Origin: Megalopta genalis
Lineage: Eukaryota; Arthropoda; Insecta; Hymenoptera; Halictidae
Assembly (NCBI RefSeq): GCF_051020955.1
Contig: NW_027476501.1
Coordinates: forward strand, 1-64,000
DNA length: 64,000 bases
Direction: 5' to 3'
Shown piece after piece: positions 51,299 to 63,270 of the stretch (positions are counted from its first letter, which is position 1; each line of letters starts with the position of its first letter). The position numbers and the translations under genes are program-made. The notes beneath the pieces were generated by a model that saw only the letters and a list, made by a program, of their open reading frames with translations, was not told where the DNA came from and did no database searches.

Positions 51299-54200
51299 TT
51301 CAAATCCATGCCAAACACATGATTTAGCTTCAAATCCATGGGATGTTGAAGGTTTAGCTTCAAATCCATGCGAAACACATTATTTGGCTGCACATCAGCG
51401 CGAAGTAGAAGGCTCAGGTTCAAATCCATGCGATTCAAATGGTTCATCTTCAAATACTTGTGAAAGACATGATTTAGCTTCAACTGCATGCGAAACAAAC
51501 GAGTTAGCTTCAAATCAATGCGATGTATAAGGTTTAGCTTCAAATCCAAACGAAACACATGATTTAGCTTCAAATACTTGCGATATAAGTGATATACCTT
51601 CAAATACAGGCGAAACGAACGAGTTAGCATCAAATCCATGCGAAACACATGATTCAGCTGCAAATCAATGCGATGTAGAAGGTTAAGCTTCACATCCATG
51701 CGACACATATGATTTAGCTTCAAATTCATGCGATATAAGTGATATAGCTTCAAAAGCAGGAGGAACAAACGAGGTAGATTCAATTCCATGCGATACAAAT
51801 GATTCAGCTTCAAATCAATGCGAAGTAGAAGGCTTAGCTTCAAATCCATGCGAAACGAATGGTTTAGCTACAAATAATCGTGATATAAATCATTTAGCTA
51901 CAACTGCATGCGAAACAAATGAGTTAACTTCAAATCCATGCGAAACACACGATTTAGCTTCAAATCAATGCGATGTAGAAGGTTTAGCTTCAAATCCAAG
52001 CGAAACACATGATTTAGCTTCAAATACTTGCGATATAAGTGATGTAGCTTCAGATACAGGGCAAACGAACGAGTTAGCTTCAAATCCATGCGAAACACAT
52101 GATTCAGATGCAAATCAATGCGATCTAGAAGGTTTAGCTTCAAATCCATGCCAAACACATGATTTAGCTTCAAATCCATGGGATGTAGAAGGTTTAGCTT
52201 CAAATCCATGCGAAACACATTATTTGGCTGCACATCTGTGCGAAGTAGAAGGCTCAGGTTCAAATCCATGCGATTCAAATGTTTCATCGTCAATTACTTG
52301 TGAAAGACATGATATAGCTTCAACTGCATGCGAAACAAACGAGTTAGCTTCAAATCAATGCGATGTATAAGGTTTAGCTTCAAATCCATGCGAAACACAT
52401 GATTCAGGTGCAAATCAATGCGATGTAGAAGGTTAAGCTTCACATCCATGCGACACATATGATTTAGCTTCAAATTCATGCGATATAAGTGATATAGCTT
52501 CAAATACAGGCGAAACGAACGAGTTAGCTTCAAGCCCATGCGAAACACATGATTCAGCTGCAAATCAATGCGATGTAGAAGGTTTAGCTTCAAATCCATG
52601 CGACACATATGATTTAGCTTAAAATAGTTTGCGATATAAGTGATATAGCTTAAAAAGCAGGAGGAACAAACGAGGTAGCTTCAATTCCATGCGAAACAAA
52701 TGATTCAGCTTCAAATCAATGCGAAGTAGAAGGTGTAGCTTCAAATCCATGCCAAACACATGATTTAGCTTCAAATCCAGGGAATGTAGAAGGTTTAGAT
52801 TCAAATCCATGCGAAACACATGATTCAGCTACAAATCAATGCGATGTAGAAGGTTTAGCTTCAAATCCATGCCAAACACATGATTTAGCTTCAAATCCTT
52901 GGGATGTAGAAGGTTTAGCTTCAAATCCATGCGATACACATGATGTAGCTTCAAATCAATGCGAAGTAGAAGGATTAGCTACAAATCCATGCGGAACACG
53001 TGATTTTGCTTCCAATTAATGGGAAGTAGAAGGCTTAGCTTCAAATCCATGCGAAACAAATGGTTTAGCTTCAAATCATTGTGATATACGTTATTTAGAT
53101 TTAGCTGCATGCGCAACGAACGAGTTAGCTTCAAATCCATACGATACACAAGATTTAGCTTCAAATCAATGCGATGTAGAAGGTTTAGCTTCAAATCCAT
53201 GCGATACACAAGATTTAGCTTCAAATCAATGCGATTTATAAGGGTTAGCTTCAAATCCAAGCGAAACAAATGATTTAGCTTCAAATACTGGCGATATAAG
53301 TGATATAGCTTCAAATACAGGCGAAACGAACGAGTTAGCTTCAAGCCCATGCGAAACACATGATTCAGCTGCAAATCAATGCGATGTAGAAGGTTTAGCT
53401 TCAAATCCATGCGACACATATGATTTAGCTTAAAATAGTTTGCGATATAAGTGATATAGCTTAAAAAGCAGGAGGAACAAACGAGGTAGCTTCAATTCCA
53501 TGCGAAACAAATGATTCAGCTTCAAATCAATGCGAAGTAGAAGGTGTAGCTTCAAATCCATGCCAAACACATGATTTAGCTTCAAATCCAGGGATTGTAG
53601 AAGGTTTAGCTTCAACTCCATGCGAAACACATGATTCAGCTACAAATCAATGCGATGTAGAAGGTTTAGCTTCAAATCCATGCCAAACACATGATTTAGC
53701 TTCAAATCCATGAGATGTAGAAGGTTTAGCTTCAAATCCATGCGAAAAACATTATTTAGCTGCACATCAGTGCGAAGTAGAAGGCTCAGGTTCAAATCCA
53801 TGCGATTCAAATGGTTCATCCTCTAATACTTGTGAAAGACATGATTTAGCTTCAACTGCATGCGAATCAAACGAGTTAGCTTCAAATCTATGCGATGTAG
53901 AAGGTTTAGCTTCAAATCCAAGCGAAACAAATGATTTAGCTTCAAATACTTGCGATATAAGTGATATAGCTTCAAATACAGACGAAACAAACGAGTTAGC
54001 TTCAAATCCATGCGGAACGAATGATTTAGCTTAAATACTTGTGATATAAGTGATATAGATTCAACTGCAGGCGAAACAAACGAGTTAACTTCAAATCCAT
54101 GCGAAACACACGATTTAGCTTCAAATCAATGCGATGTAGAAGGTTTAGTTTCAAATCCATGCGAAACACATGATTCAGAGGCAAATCAATGCGATGTAGA

Positions 54201-55140
54201 AGGTTTAGCTTCAAATCCATGCCAAACACATGATTTAGCTTCAAATCCATGGGATGATGAAGGTTTAGCTTCAAATCCATGCGAAACAAATTATTTGGCT
54301 GCACATCAGCGCGAAGTAGAAGGCTCAGGTTCAAATCCATGCGATTCAAATGGTTCATCTTCAAATACTTGTGAAAGACATGATTTAGCTTCAACTGCAT
54401 GCGAAACAAACGAGTTAGCTTCAAATCAATGCGATGTATAAGGTTTAGCTTCAAATCCAAACGAAACACATGATTTAGCTTCAAATACTTGCGATATAAG
54501 TGATATACCTTCAAATACAGGCGAAACGAACGAGTTAGCTTCAAATCCATGCGAAACACATGATTCAGCTGCAAATCAATGCGATGTAGAAGGTTAAGCT
54601 TCACATCCATGCGACACACATGATTTAGCTTCAAATTCATGCGATATAAGTGATATAGCTTCAAAAGCAGGAGGAACAAACGAGGTAGATTCAATTCCAT
54701 GCGATACAAATGATTCAGCTTCAAATCAATGGGAAGTAGAAGGCTTATCTTCGAATCCATGCGAAACAAATGGATTAGCTTCATATACTTGTGATATACA
54801 TGATTTAGCTTCAACAGCATACGAAATAAACGAGTTAGATTCAAATCCATGCGAAACACATGATTTAACTTGAAATCAATGCGAAGTAGAAGGGTTATCT
54901 TCGAATCCATGCGAAACAAATGGTTTAGCTGCAAATACTTGTGATATACATGATTTAGCTTCAACTGCATGCGAAAAAAACGAGTTTAGCTTCAAATCCA
55001 TGCGAAACACATGATTTAGCTTCAAATCAGTACGAATTAGAAGGGTTATCTTCGAATCCATGCGAAACATATGATCTAGCTTCAAATACTGGTGATATAC
55101 ATGATTTAGATTCAACAGCATGCGAAACAAACGAGTTAGC
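51299..55140 (+). repeat. 3842-bp block, copy 1
   Basis: The block repeats at an offset of 3842 bp, which is 128 monomers plus 2 bases. The sum can be traced: +1 at each of two AAAATAGTTTGCG monomers (52,622 and 53,433), -1 at GCTTAAATACTTG (54,031) and +1 at CGAGTTTAGC (54,982). An internal pair at an offset of 811 bp (52,541 against 53,352) carries the AAAATAGTTTGCG and GCAGGAGGAAC variants. 180-bp hexamers like those at 211-570 recur inside it. Confidence 0.9.
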
Positions 55141-58100
55141 TTCAAATCCATGCCAAACACATGATTTAGCTTCAAATCCATGGGATGTTGAAGGTTTAGC
55201 TTCAAATCCATGCGAAACACATTATTTGGCTGCACATCAGCGCGAAGTAGAAGGCTCAGGTTCAAATCCATGCGATTCAAATGGTTCATCTTCAAATACT
55301 TGTGAAAGACATGATTTAGCTTCAACTGCATGCGAAACAAACGAGTTAGCTTCAAATCAATGCGATGTATAAGGTTTAGCTTCAACTCCAAACGAAACAC
55401 ATGATTTAGCTTCAAATACTTGCGATATAAGTGATATACCTTCAAATACAGGCGAAACGAACGAGTTAGCATCAAATCCATGCGAAACACATGATTCAGC
55501 TGCAAATCAATGCGATGTAGAAGGTTAAGCTTCACATCCATGCGACACATATGATTTAGCTTCAAATTCATGCGATATAAGTGATATAGCTTCAAAAGCA
55601 GGAGGAACAAACGAGGTAGATTCAATTCCATGCGATACAAATGATTCATCTTCAAATCAATGCGAAGTAGAAGGCTTAGCTTCAAATCCATGCGAAACGA
55701 ATGGTTTAGCTACAAATAGTCGTGATATAAATCATTTAGCTACAACTGCATGCGAAACAAATGAGTTAACTTCAAATCCATGCGAAACACACGATTTAGC
55801 TTCAAATCAATGCGATGTAGAAGGTTTAGCTTCAAATCCAAGCGAAACACATGATTTAGCTTCAAATACTTGCGATATAAGTGATGTAGCTTCAGATACA
55901 GGGCAAACGAACGAGTTAGCTTCAAATCCATGCGAAACACATGATTCAGATGCAAATCAATGCGATCTAGAAGGTTTAGCTTCAAATCCATGCCAAACAC
56001 ATGATTTAGCTTCAAATCCATGGGATGTAGAAGGTTTAGCTTCAAATCCATGCGAAACACATTATTTGGCTGCACATCTGTGCGAAGTAGAAGGCTCAGG
56101 TTCAAATCCATGCGATTCAAATGTTTCATCGTCAATTACTTGTGAAAGACATGATATAGCTTCAACTGCATGCGAAACAAACGAGTTAGCTTCAAATCAA
56201 TGCGATGTATAAGGTTTAGCTTCAAATCCATGCGAAACACATGATTCAGGTGCAAATCAATGCGATGTAGAAGGTTAAGCTTCACATCCATGCGACACAT
56301 ATGATTTAGCTTCAAATTCATGCGATATAAGTGATATAGCTTCAAATACAGGCGAAACGAACGAGTTAGCTTCAAGCCCATGCGAAACACATGATTCAGC
56401 TGCAAATCAATGCGATGTAGAAGGTTTAGCTTCAAATCCATGCGACACATATGATTTAGCTTAAAATAGTTTGCGATATAAGTGATATAGCTTAAAAAGC
56501 AGGAGGAACAAACGAGGTAGCTTCAATTCCATGCGAAACAAATGATTCAGCTTCAAATCAATGCGAAGTAGAAGGTGAAGCTTCAAATCCATGCCAAACA
56601 CATGATTTAGCTTCAAATCCAGGGAATGTAGAAGGTTTAGATTCAAATCCATGCGAAACACATGATTCAGCTACAAATCAATGCGATGTAGAAGGTTTAG
56701 CTTCAAATCCATGCCAAACACATGATTTAGCTTCAAATCCTTGGGATGTAGAAGGTTTAGCTTCAAATCCATGCGATACACATGATGTAGCTTCAAATCA
56801 ATGCGAAGTAGAAGGATTAGCTACAAATCCATGCGGAACACGTGATTTTGCTTCCAATTAATGGGAAGTAGAAGGCTTAGCTTCAAATCCATGCGAAACA
56901 AATGGTTTAGCTTCAAATCATTGTGATATACGTTATTTAGATTTAGCTGCATGCGCAACGAACGAGTTAGCTTCAAATCCATACGATACACAAGATTTAG
57001 CTTCAAATCAATGCGATGTAGAAGGTTTAGCTTCAAATCCATGCGATACACAAGATTTAGCTTCAAATCAATGCGATTTATAAGGGTTAGCTTCAAATCC
57101 AAGCGAAACAAATGATTTAGCTTCAAATACTGGCGATATAAGTGATATAGCTTCAAATACAGGCGAAACGAACGAGTTAGCTTCAAGCCCATGCGAAACA
57201 CATGATTCAGCTGCAAATCAATGCGATGTAGAAGGTTTAGCTTCAAATCCATGCGACACATATGATTTAGCTTAAAATAGTTTGCGATATAAGTGATATA
57301 GCTTAAAAAGCAGGAGGAACAAACGAGGTAGCTTCAATTCCATGCGAAACAAATGATTCAGCTTCAAATCAATGCGAAGTAGAAGGTGTAGCTTCAAATC
57401 CATGCCAAACACATGATTTAGCTTCAAATCCAGGGATTGTAGAAGGTTTAGCTTCAAATCCATGCGAAACACATGATTCAGCTACAAATCAATGCGATGT
57501 AGAAGGTTTAGCTTCAAATCCATGCCAAACACATGATTTAGCTTCAAATCCATGAGATGTAGAAGGTTTAGCTTCAAATCCATGCGAAAAACATTATTTA
57601 GCTGCACATCAGTGCGAAGTAGAAGGCTCAGGTTCAAATCCATGCGATTCAAATGGTTCATCCTCTAATACTTGTGAAAGACATGATTTAGCTTCAACTG
57701 CATGCGAATCAAACGAGTTAGCTTCAAATCTATGCGATGTAGAAGGTTTAGCTTCAAATCCAAGCGAAACAAATGATTTAGCTTCAAATACTTGCGATAT
57801 AAGTGATATAGCTTCAAATACAGACGAAACAAACGAGTTAGCTTCAAATCCATGCGGAACGAATGATTTAGCTTAAATACTTGTGATATAAGTGATATAG
57901 ATTCAACTGCAGGCGAAACAAACGAGTTAACTTCAAATCCATGCGAAACACACGATTTAGCTTCAAATCAATGCGATGTAGAAGGTTTAGTTTCAAATCC
58001 ATGCGAAACACATGATTCAGAGGCAAATCAATGCGATGTAGAAGGTTTAGCTTCAAATCCATGCCAAACACATGATTTAGCTTCAAATCCATGGGATGAT

Positions 58101-58832
58101 GAAGGTTTAGCTTCAAATCCATGCGAAACACATTATTTGGCTGCACATCAGCGCGAAGTAGAAGGCTCAGGTTCAAATCCATGCGATTCAAATGGTTCAT
58201 CTTCAAATACTTGTGAAAGACATGATTTAGCTTCAACTGCATGCGAAACAAACGAGTTAGCTTCAAATCAATGCGATGTATAAGGTTTAGCTTCAAATCC
58301 AAACGAAACACATGATTTAGCTTCAAATACTTGCGATATAAGTGATATACCTTCAAATACAGGCGAAACGAACGAGTTAGCTTCAAATCCATGCGAAACA
58401 CATGATTCAGCTGCAAATCAATGCGATGTAGAAGGTTAAGCTTCACATCCATGCGACACACATGATTTAGCTTCAAATTCATGCGATATAAGTGATATAG
58501 CTTCAAAAGCAGGAGGAACAAACGAGGTAGATTCAATTCCATGCGATACAAATGATTCAGCTTCAAATCAATGGGAAGTAGAAGGCTTATCTTCGAATCC
58601 ATGCGAAACAAATGGTTTAGCTGCAAATACTTGTGATATACATGATTTAGCTTTAATAGCATGCGAAACAAATGAGTTATCTTCAAATCCAATCGAAACA
58701 CATAATTTAGCTTCAAATGAATGCGAAGAACATGGATTAGCTTCGAATCCATGCGAAACAAATGGTTTAGCTTCAAATACTTGTGATGTACATGATTTAG
58801 CTTCAACTGCATGCGAAAAAAACGAGTTAGCT
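55141..58832 (+). repeat. 3842-bp block, copy 2
   Basis: Matching to copy 1 at 3842 bp is close from about 55,141 to 58,610, then the two diverge where GGATTAGCTTC in copy 1 becomes GGTTTAGCTGC here. Few differences are visible inside, for example AAGGTGAAGC near 56,574 where copy 1 has AAGGTGTAGC. Confidence 0.88.
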
Positions 58833-61800
58833 TTAAATCCATGCGAAACTCATGATTTAGCATCTAATCAATGCGAAGTAGAAGGCTGATTTTCGAATCC
58901 ATGCGAAGCAAATGGTTTGGCTTCAAATACTTGTGATACACTTGATTTAGCTTCAACAGCATGCGAAACAAACGAGTTAGATTCAAATCCATGCGAAACA
59001 CATGATTTAGCTTCAAATCAATGCGAAGTAGATGGCTTATCTTCGAATACATGCGAAACAAATGGATTAGCTTCATATACTTGTGATACACATTATTTAG
59101 CTACAACTGCATGCGAAACAAACGAGTAAACTTCAAATCCATGCGAAACACACGATTTAGCTTCAAATCAATGCGATGTAGTAGGTTTAGCTTCAAATCC
59201 AAGCGAAACACATGATTTAGCTTCAAATACTTGCGATATAAGTGATATAGCTTCAGATACAGACGAAACGAACGAGTTAGCTTCAAATCCACGCGAAACA
59301 CATGATTCAGCTGCAAATCAATGCGATGTAGAAGATTAAGCTTCACATCCATGCGACACATATCATTTAGCTTCAAATTCATGCGATATAAGTGATATAG
59401 CTTCAAATACAGGCGAAACGAACGAGTTAGCTTCAAATCCATGCGAAACACATGATTCAGCTGCAAATCAATGCGATGTAGAAGGTTTAGCTTCAAATCC
59501 ATGCCAAACACATGATTTAGCTTCAAATCCATGGGATGTTGAAGGTTTAGCTTCAAATCCATGCGAAACACATTATTTGGCTGCACATCAGCGCGAAGTA
59601 GAAGGCTCAGGTTCAAATCCATGCGATTCAAATGGTTCATCTTCAAATACTTGTGAAAGACATGATTTAGCTTCAACTGCATGCGAAACAAACGAGTTAG
59701 CTTCAAATCAATGCGATGTATAAGGTTTAGCTTCAAATCCAAACGAAACACATGATTTAGCTTCAAATACTTGCGATATAAGTGATATACCTTCAAATAC
59801 AGGCGAAACGAACGAGTTAGCATCAAATCCATGCGAAACACATGATTCAGCTGCAAATCAATGCGATGTAGAAGGTTAAGCTTCACATCCATGCGACACA
59901 TATGATTTAGCTTCAAATTCATGCGATATAAGTGATATAGCTTCAAAAGCAGGAGGAACAAACGAGGTAGATTCAATTCCATGCGATACAAATGATTCAG
60001 CTTCAAATCAATGCGAAGTAGAAGGCTTAGCTTCAAATCCATGCGAAACGAATGGTTTAGCTACAAATAATCGTGATATAAATCATTTAGCTACAACTGC
60101 ATGCGAAACAAATGAGTTAACTTCAAATCCATGCGAAACACACGATTTAGCTTCAAATCAATGCGATGTAGAAGGTTTAGCTTCAAATCCAAGCGAAACA
60201 CATGATTTAGCTTCAAATACTTGCGATATAAGTGATGTAGCTTCAGATACAGGGCAAACGAACGAGTTAGCTTCAAATCCATGCGAAACACATGATTCAG
60301 ATGCAAATCAATGCGATCTTGAAGGTTTAGCTTCAAATCCATGCCAAACACATGATTTAGCTTCAAATCCATGGGATGTAGAAGGTTTAGCTTCAAATCC
60401 ATGCGAAACACATTATTTGGCTGCACATCTGTGCGAAGTAGAAGGCTCAGGTTCAAATCCATGCGATTCAAATGTTTCATCGTCAAATACTTGTGAAAGA
60501 CATGATATAGCTTCAACTGCATGCGAAACAAACGAGTTAGCTTCAAATCAATGCGATGTAGAAGGTTTAGCGTCAAATCCATGCGAAACACATTATTTGG
60601 CTGCACATCTGTGCGAAGTAGAAGGCTCAGGTTCAAATCCATGCGATTCAAATGGTTCATCTTCAAATACTTGTGAAAGACATGATTTAGCTTCAACTGC
60701 ATGCGAAACAAACGAGTTAGCTTCAAATCAATGCGATGTAGAAGGTTTAGCTTCAAATCCATGCGAAACACATTATTTGGCTGCACATCAGCGCGAAGTA
60801 GAAGGCTCACGTTCAAATCCATGCGATTCAAATGGTTCATCTTCAAATACTTGTGAAAGAATGATTTAGCTTCAACTGCATGCGAAACAAACGAGTTAGC
60901 TTCAAATCAATGCGATGTATAAGGTTTAGCTTCAAATCCATGCGAAACACATGATTCAGGTGCAAATCAATGCGATGTAGAAGGTTAAGCTTCACATCCA
61001 TGCGACACATATGATTTAGCTTCAAATTCATGCGATATAAGTGATATAGCTTCAAATACAGGCGAAACGAACGAGTTAGCTTCAAGCCCATGCGAAACAC
61101 ATGATTCAGCTGCAAATCAATGCGATGTAGAAGGTTTAGCTTCAAATCCATGCGACACATATGATTTAGCTTAAAATAGTTTGCGAAATAAGTGATATAG
61201 CTTAAAAAGCAGGAGGAACAAACGAGGTAGCTTCAATTCCATGCGAAACAAATGATTCAGCTTCAAATCAATGCGAAGTAGAAGGTGTAGCTTCAAATCC
61301 ATGCCAAACACATGATTTAGCTTCAAATCCAGGGAATGTAGAAGGTTTAGATTCAAATCCATGCGAAACACATGATTCAGCTACAAATCAATGCGATGTA
61401 GAAGGTTTAGCTTCAAATCCATGCCAAACACATGATTTAGCTTCAAATCCTTGGGATGTAGAAGGTTTAGCTTCAAATCCATGCGATACACATGATGTAG
61501 CTTCAAATCAATGCGAAGTAGAAGGATTAGCTTCAAATCCATGCGGAACACGTGATTTTGCTTCCAATTAATTGGAAGTAGAAGGCTTAGCTTCAAATCC
61601 ATGCGAAACAAATGGTTTAGCTTCAAATCATTGTGATATACGTTATTTAGATTTAGCTGCATGCGCAACGAACGAGTTAGCTTCAAATCCATACGATACA
61701 CAAGATTTAGCTTCAAATCAATGCGATGTAGAAGGTTTAGCTTCAAATCCATGCGATACACAAGATTTAGCTTCAAATCAATGCGATTTATAAGGGTTAG

Positions 61801-62520
61801 CTTCAAATCCAAGCGAAACAAATGATTTAGCTTCAAATACTGGCGATATAAGTGATATAGCTTCAAATACAGGCGAAACGAACGAGTTAGCTTCAAGCCC
61901 ATGCGAAACACATGATTCAGCTGCAAATCAATGCGATGTAGAAGGTTTAGCTTCAAATCCATGCGACACATATGATTTAGCTTAAAATAGTTTGCGATAT
62001 AAGTGATATAGCTTAAAAAGCAGGAGGAACAAACGAGGTAGCTTCAATTCCATGCGAAACAAATGATTCAGCTTCAAATCAATGCGAAGTAGAAGGTGTA
62101 GCTTCAAATCCATGCCAAACACATGATTTAGCTTCAAATCCAGGGATTGTAGAAGGTTTAGCTTCAAATCCATGCGAAACACATGATTCAGCTACAAATC
62201 AATGCGATGTAGAAGGTTTAGCTTCAAATCCATGCCAAACACATGATTTAGCTTCAAATCCATGAGATGTAGAAGGTTTAGCTTCAAATCCATGCGAAAA
62301 ACATTATTTAGCTGCACATCAGTGCGAAGTAGAAGGCTCAGGTTCAAATCCATGCGATTCAAATGGTTCATCCTCTAATACTTGTGAAAGACATGATTTA
62401 GCTTCAACTGCATGCGAATCAAACGAGTTAGCTTCAAATCTATGCGATGTAGAAGGTTTAGCTTCAAATCCAAGCGAAACAAATGATTTAGCTTCAAATA
62501 CTTGCGATATAAGTGATATA
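58833..62520 (+). repeat. 3842-bp block, copy 3 with a 359-bp insertion
   Basis: The left part matches 50.64-52.3 kb at an offset of 8193 bp. From 61,171 it matches copy 2 at 4710 bp and copy 1 at 8552 bp. The change in offset (8193 to 8552) is two extra 180-bp hexamers minus one base. The lost base is seen at GAAAGAATGATT near 60,856, where other copies read GAAAGACATGATT. Confidence 0.88.
60391..60870 (+). repeat. Triplicated 180-bp hexamer
   Basis: Hexamer copies start at 60,391, 60,571 and 60,751. They spell the same decapeptide series as the pair at 211-570 (AAHLCEVEG, GSNPCDSNG and so on). The third copy is interrupted by the one-base deletion near 60,856, which ends the + ORF 60,417-60,869. 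Confidence 0.92.
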
Positions 62521-63270
62521 GCTTCAAATACAGGCGAATCGAACGAGTTAGCTTCAAATCCATGCGAAACACATGATTCAGCTGCAAATCAATGCGATGT
62601 AGAAGGCTTAGCATCAAATCCATGCGAAACACATTAATTAGCTGCAAATCAGTGCGAAGAAGAAGGCTCGGGTTCAAATCAATGCGATTCAAATGGTTCA
62701 TGTTCAAATACTTGTGAAAGACATGATTTAGCTGCAACTGCATGCGAAACAAACGAGTTAGCTTCAAATCCATGCGAAACACATGATTTAGCTTCAAATC
62801 AATGCGATGTAGAAGGTTTAGCTTCAAATCCAAGCGAAACATATGATTTAGCTTCAAATACTTGCGATATAAGTGATATAGCTTCACATACAGGCGAAAC
62901 AAACGAGTTTGCATCAAATCAATGCGAAGTAGAAGGCTTAGCATCAAATCCATGCGAAACACATTATTTAGCTGCAAATCAGTGCGAAGTAGAAGGCTCG
63001 GGTTCAAATCAATGCGATTCAAATGGTTCATGTTCAAATACTTGTGAAAGACATGATTTAGCTGCAACTGCATGCGAAACAAACGAGTTAGCTTCAAATC
63101 CATGCGAAACACATGATTTAGCTTCAAATCAATGCGATGTAGAAGGTTTAGCTTCAAATCCAAGCGAAACATATGATTTAGCTTCAAATACTTGCGATAT
63201 AAGTGATATAGCTTCACATACAGGCGAAACAAACGAGTTAGCATCAAATCAATGCGAAACAGGTGATTTA
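62521..63270 (+). repeat. 330-bp (11-monomer) tandem duplication
   Basis: Copies lie at 62,611-62,940 and 62,941-63,270. They share CTCGGGTTCAAATC and GGTTCATGTTC. Copy one has ACATTAATTAGC and GAAGAAGAAGG where copy two has ACATTATTTAGC and GAAGTAGAAGG. The first of these makes a + frame TAA in copy one. Confidence 0.88.

Noticed and set aside
52650..52680. Shine-Dalgarno-like AGGAGG (also near 11,297, 14,897, 28,007, 53,468, 56,500)
   Set aside because: It is part of the monomer variant GCAGGAGGAACAAAC that recurs across the array, and no start codon at suitable spacing opens a non-repeat reading frame.
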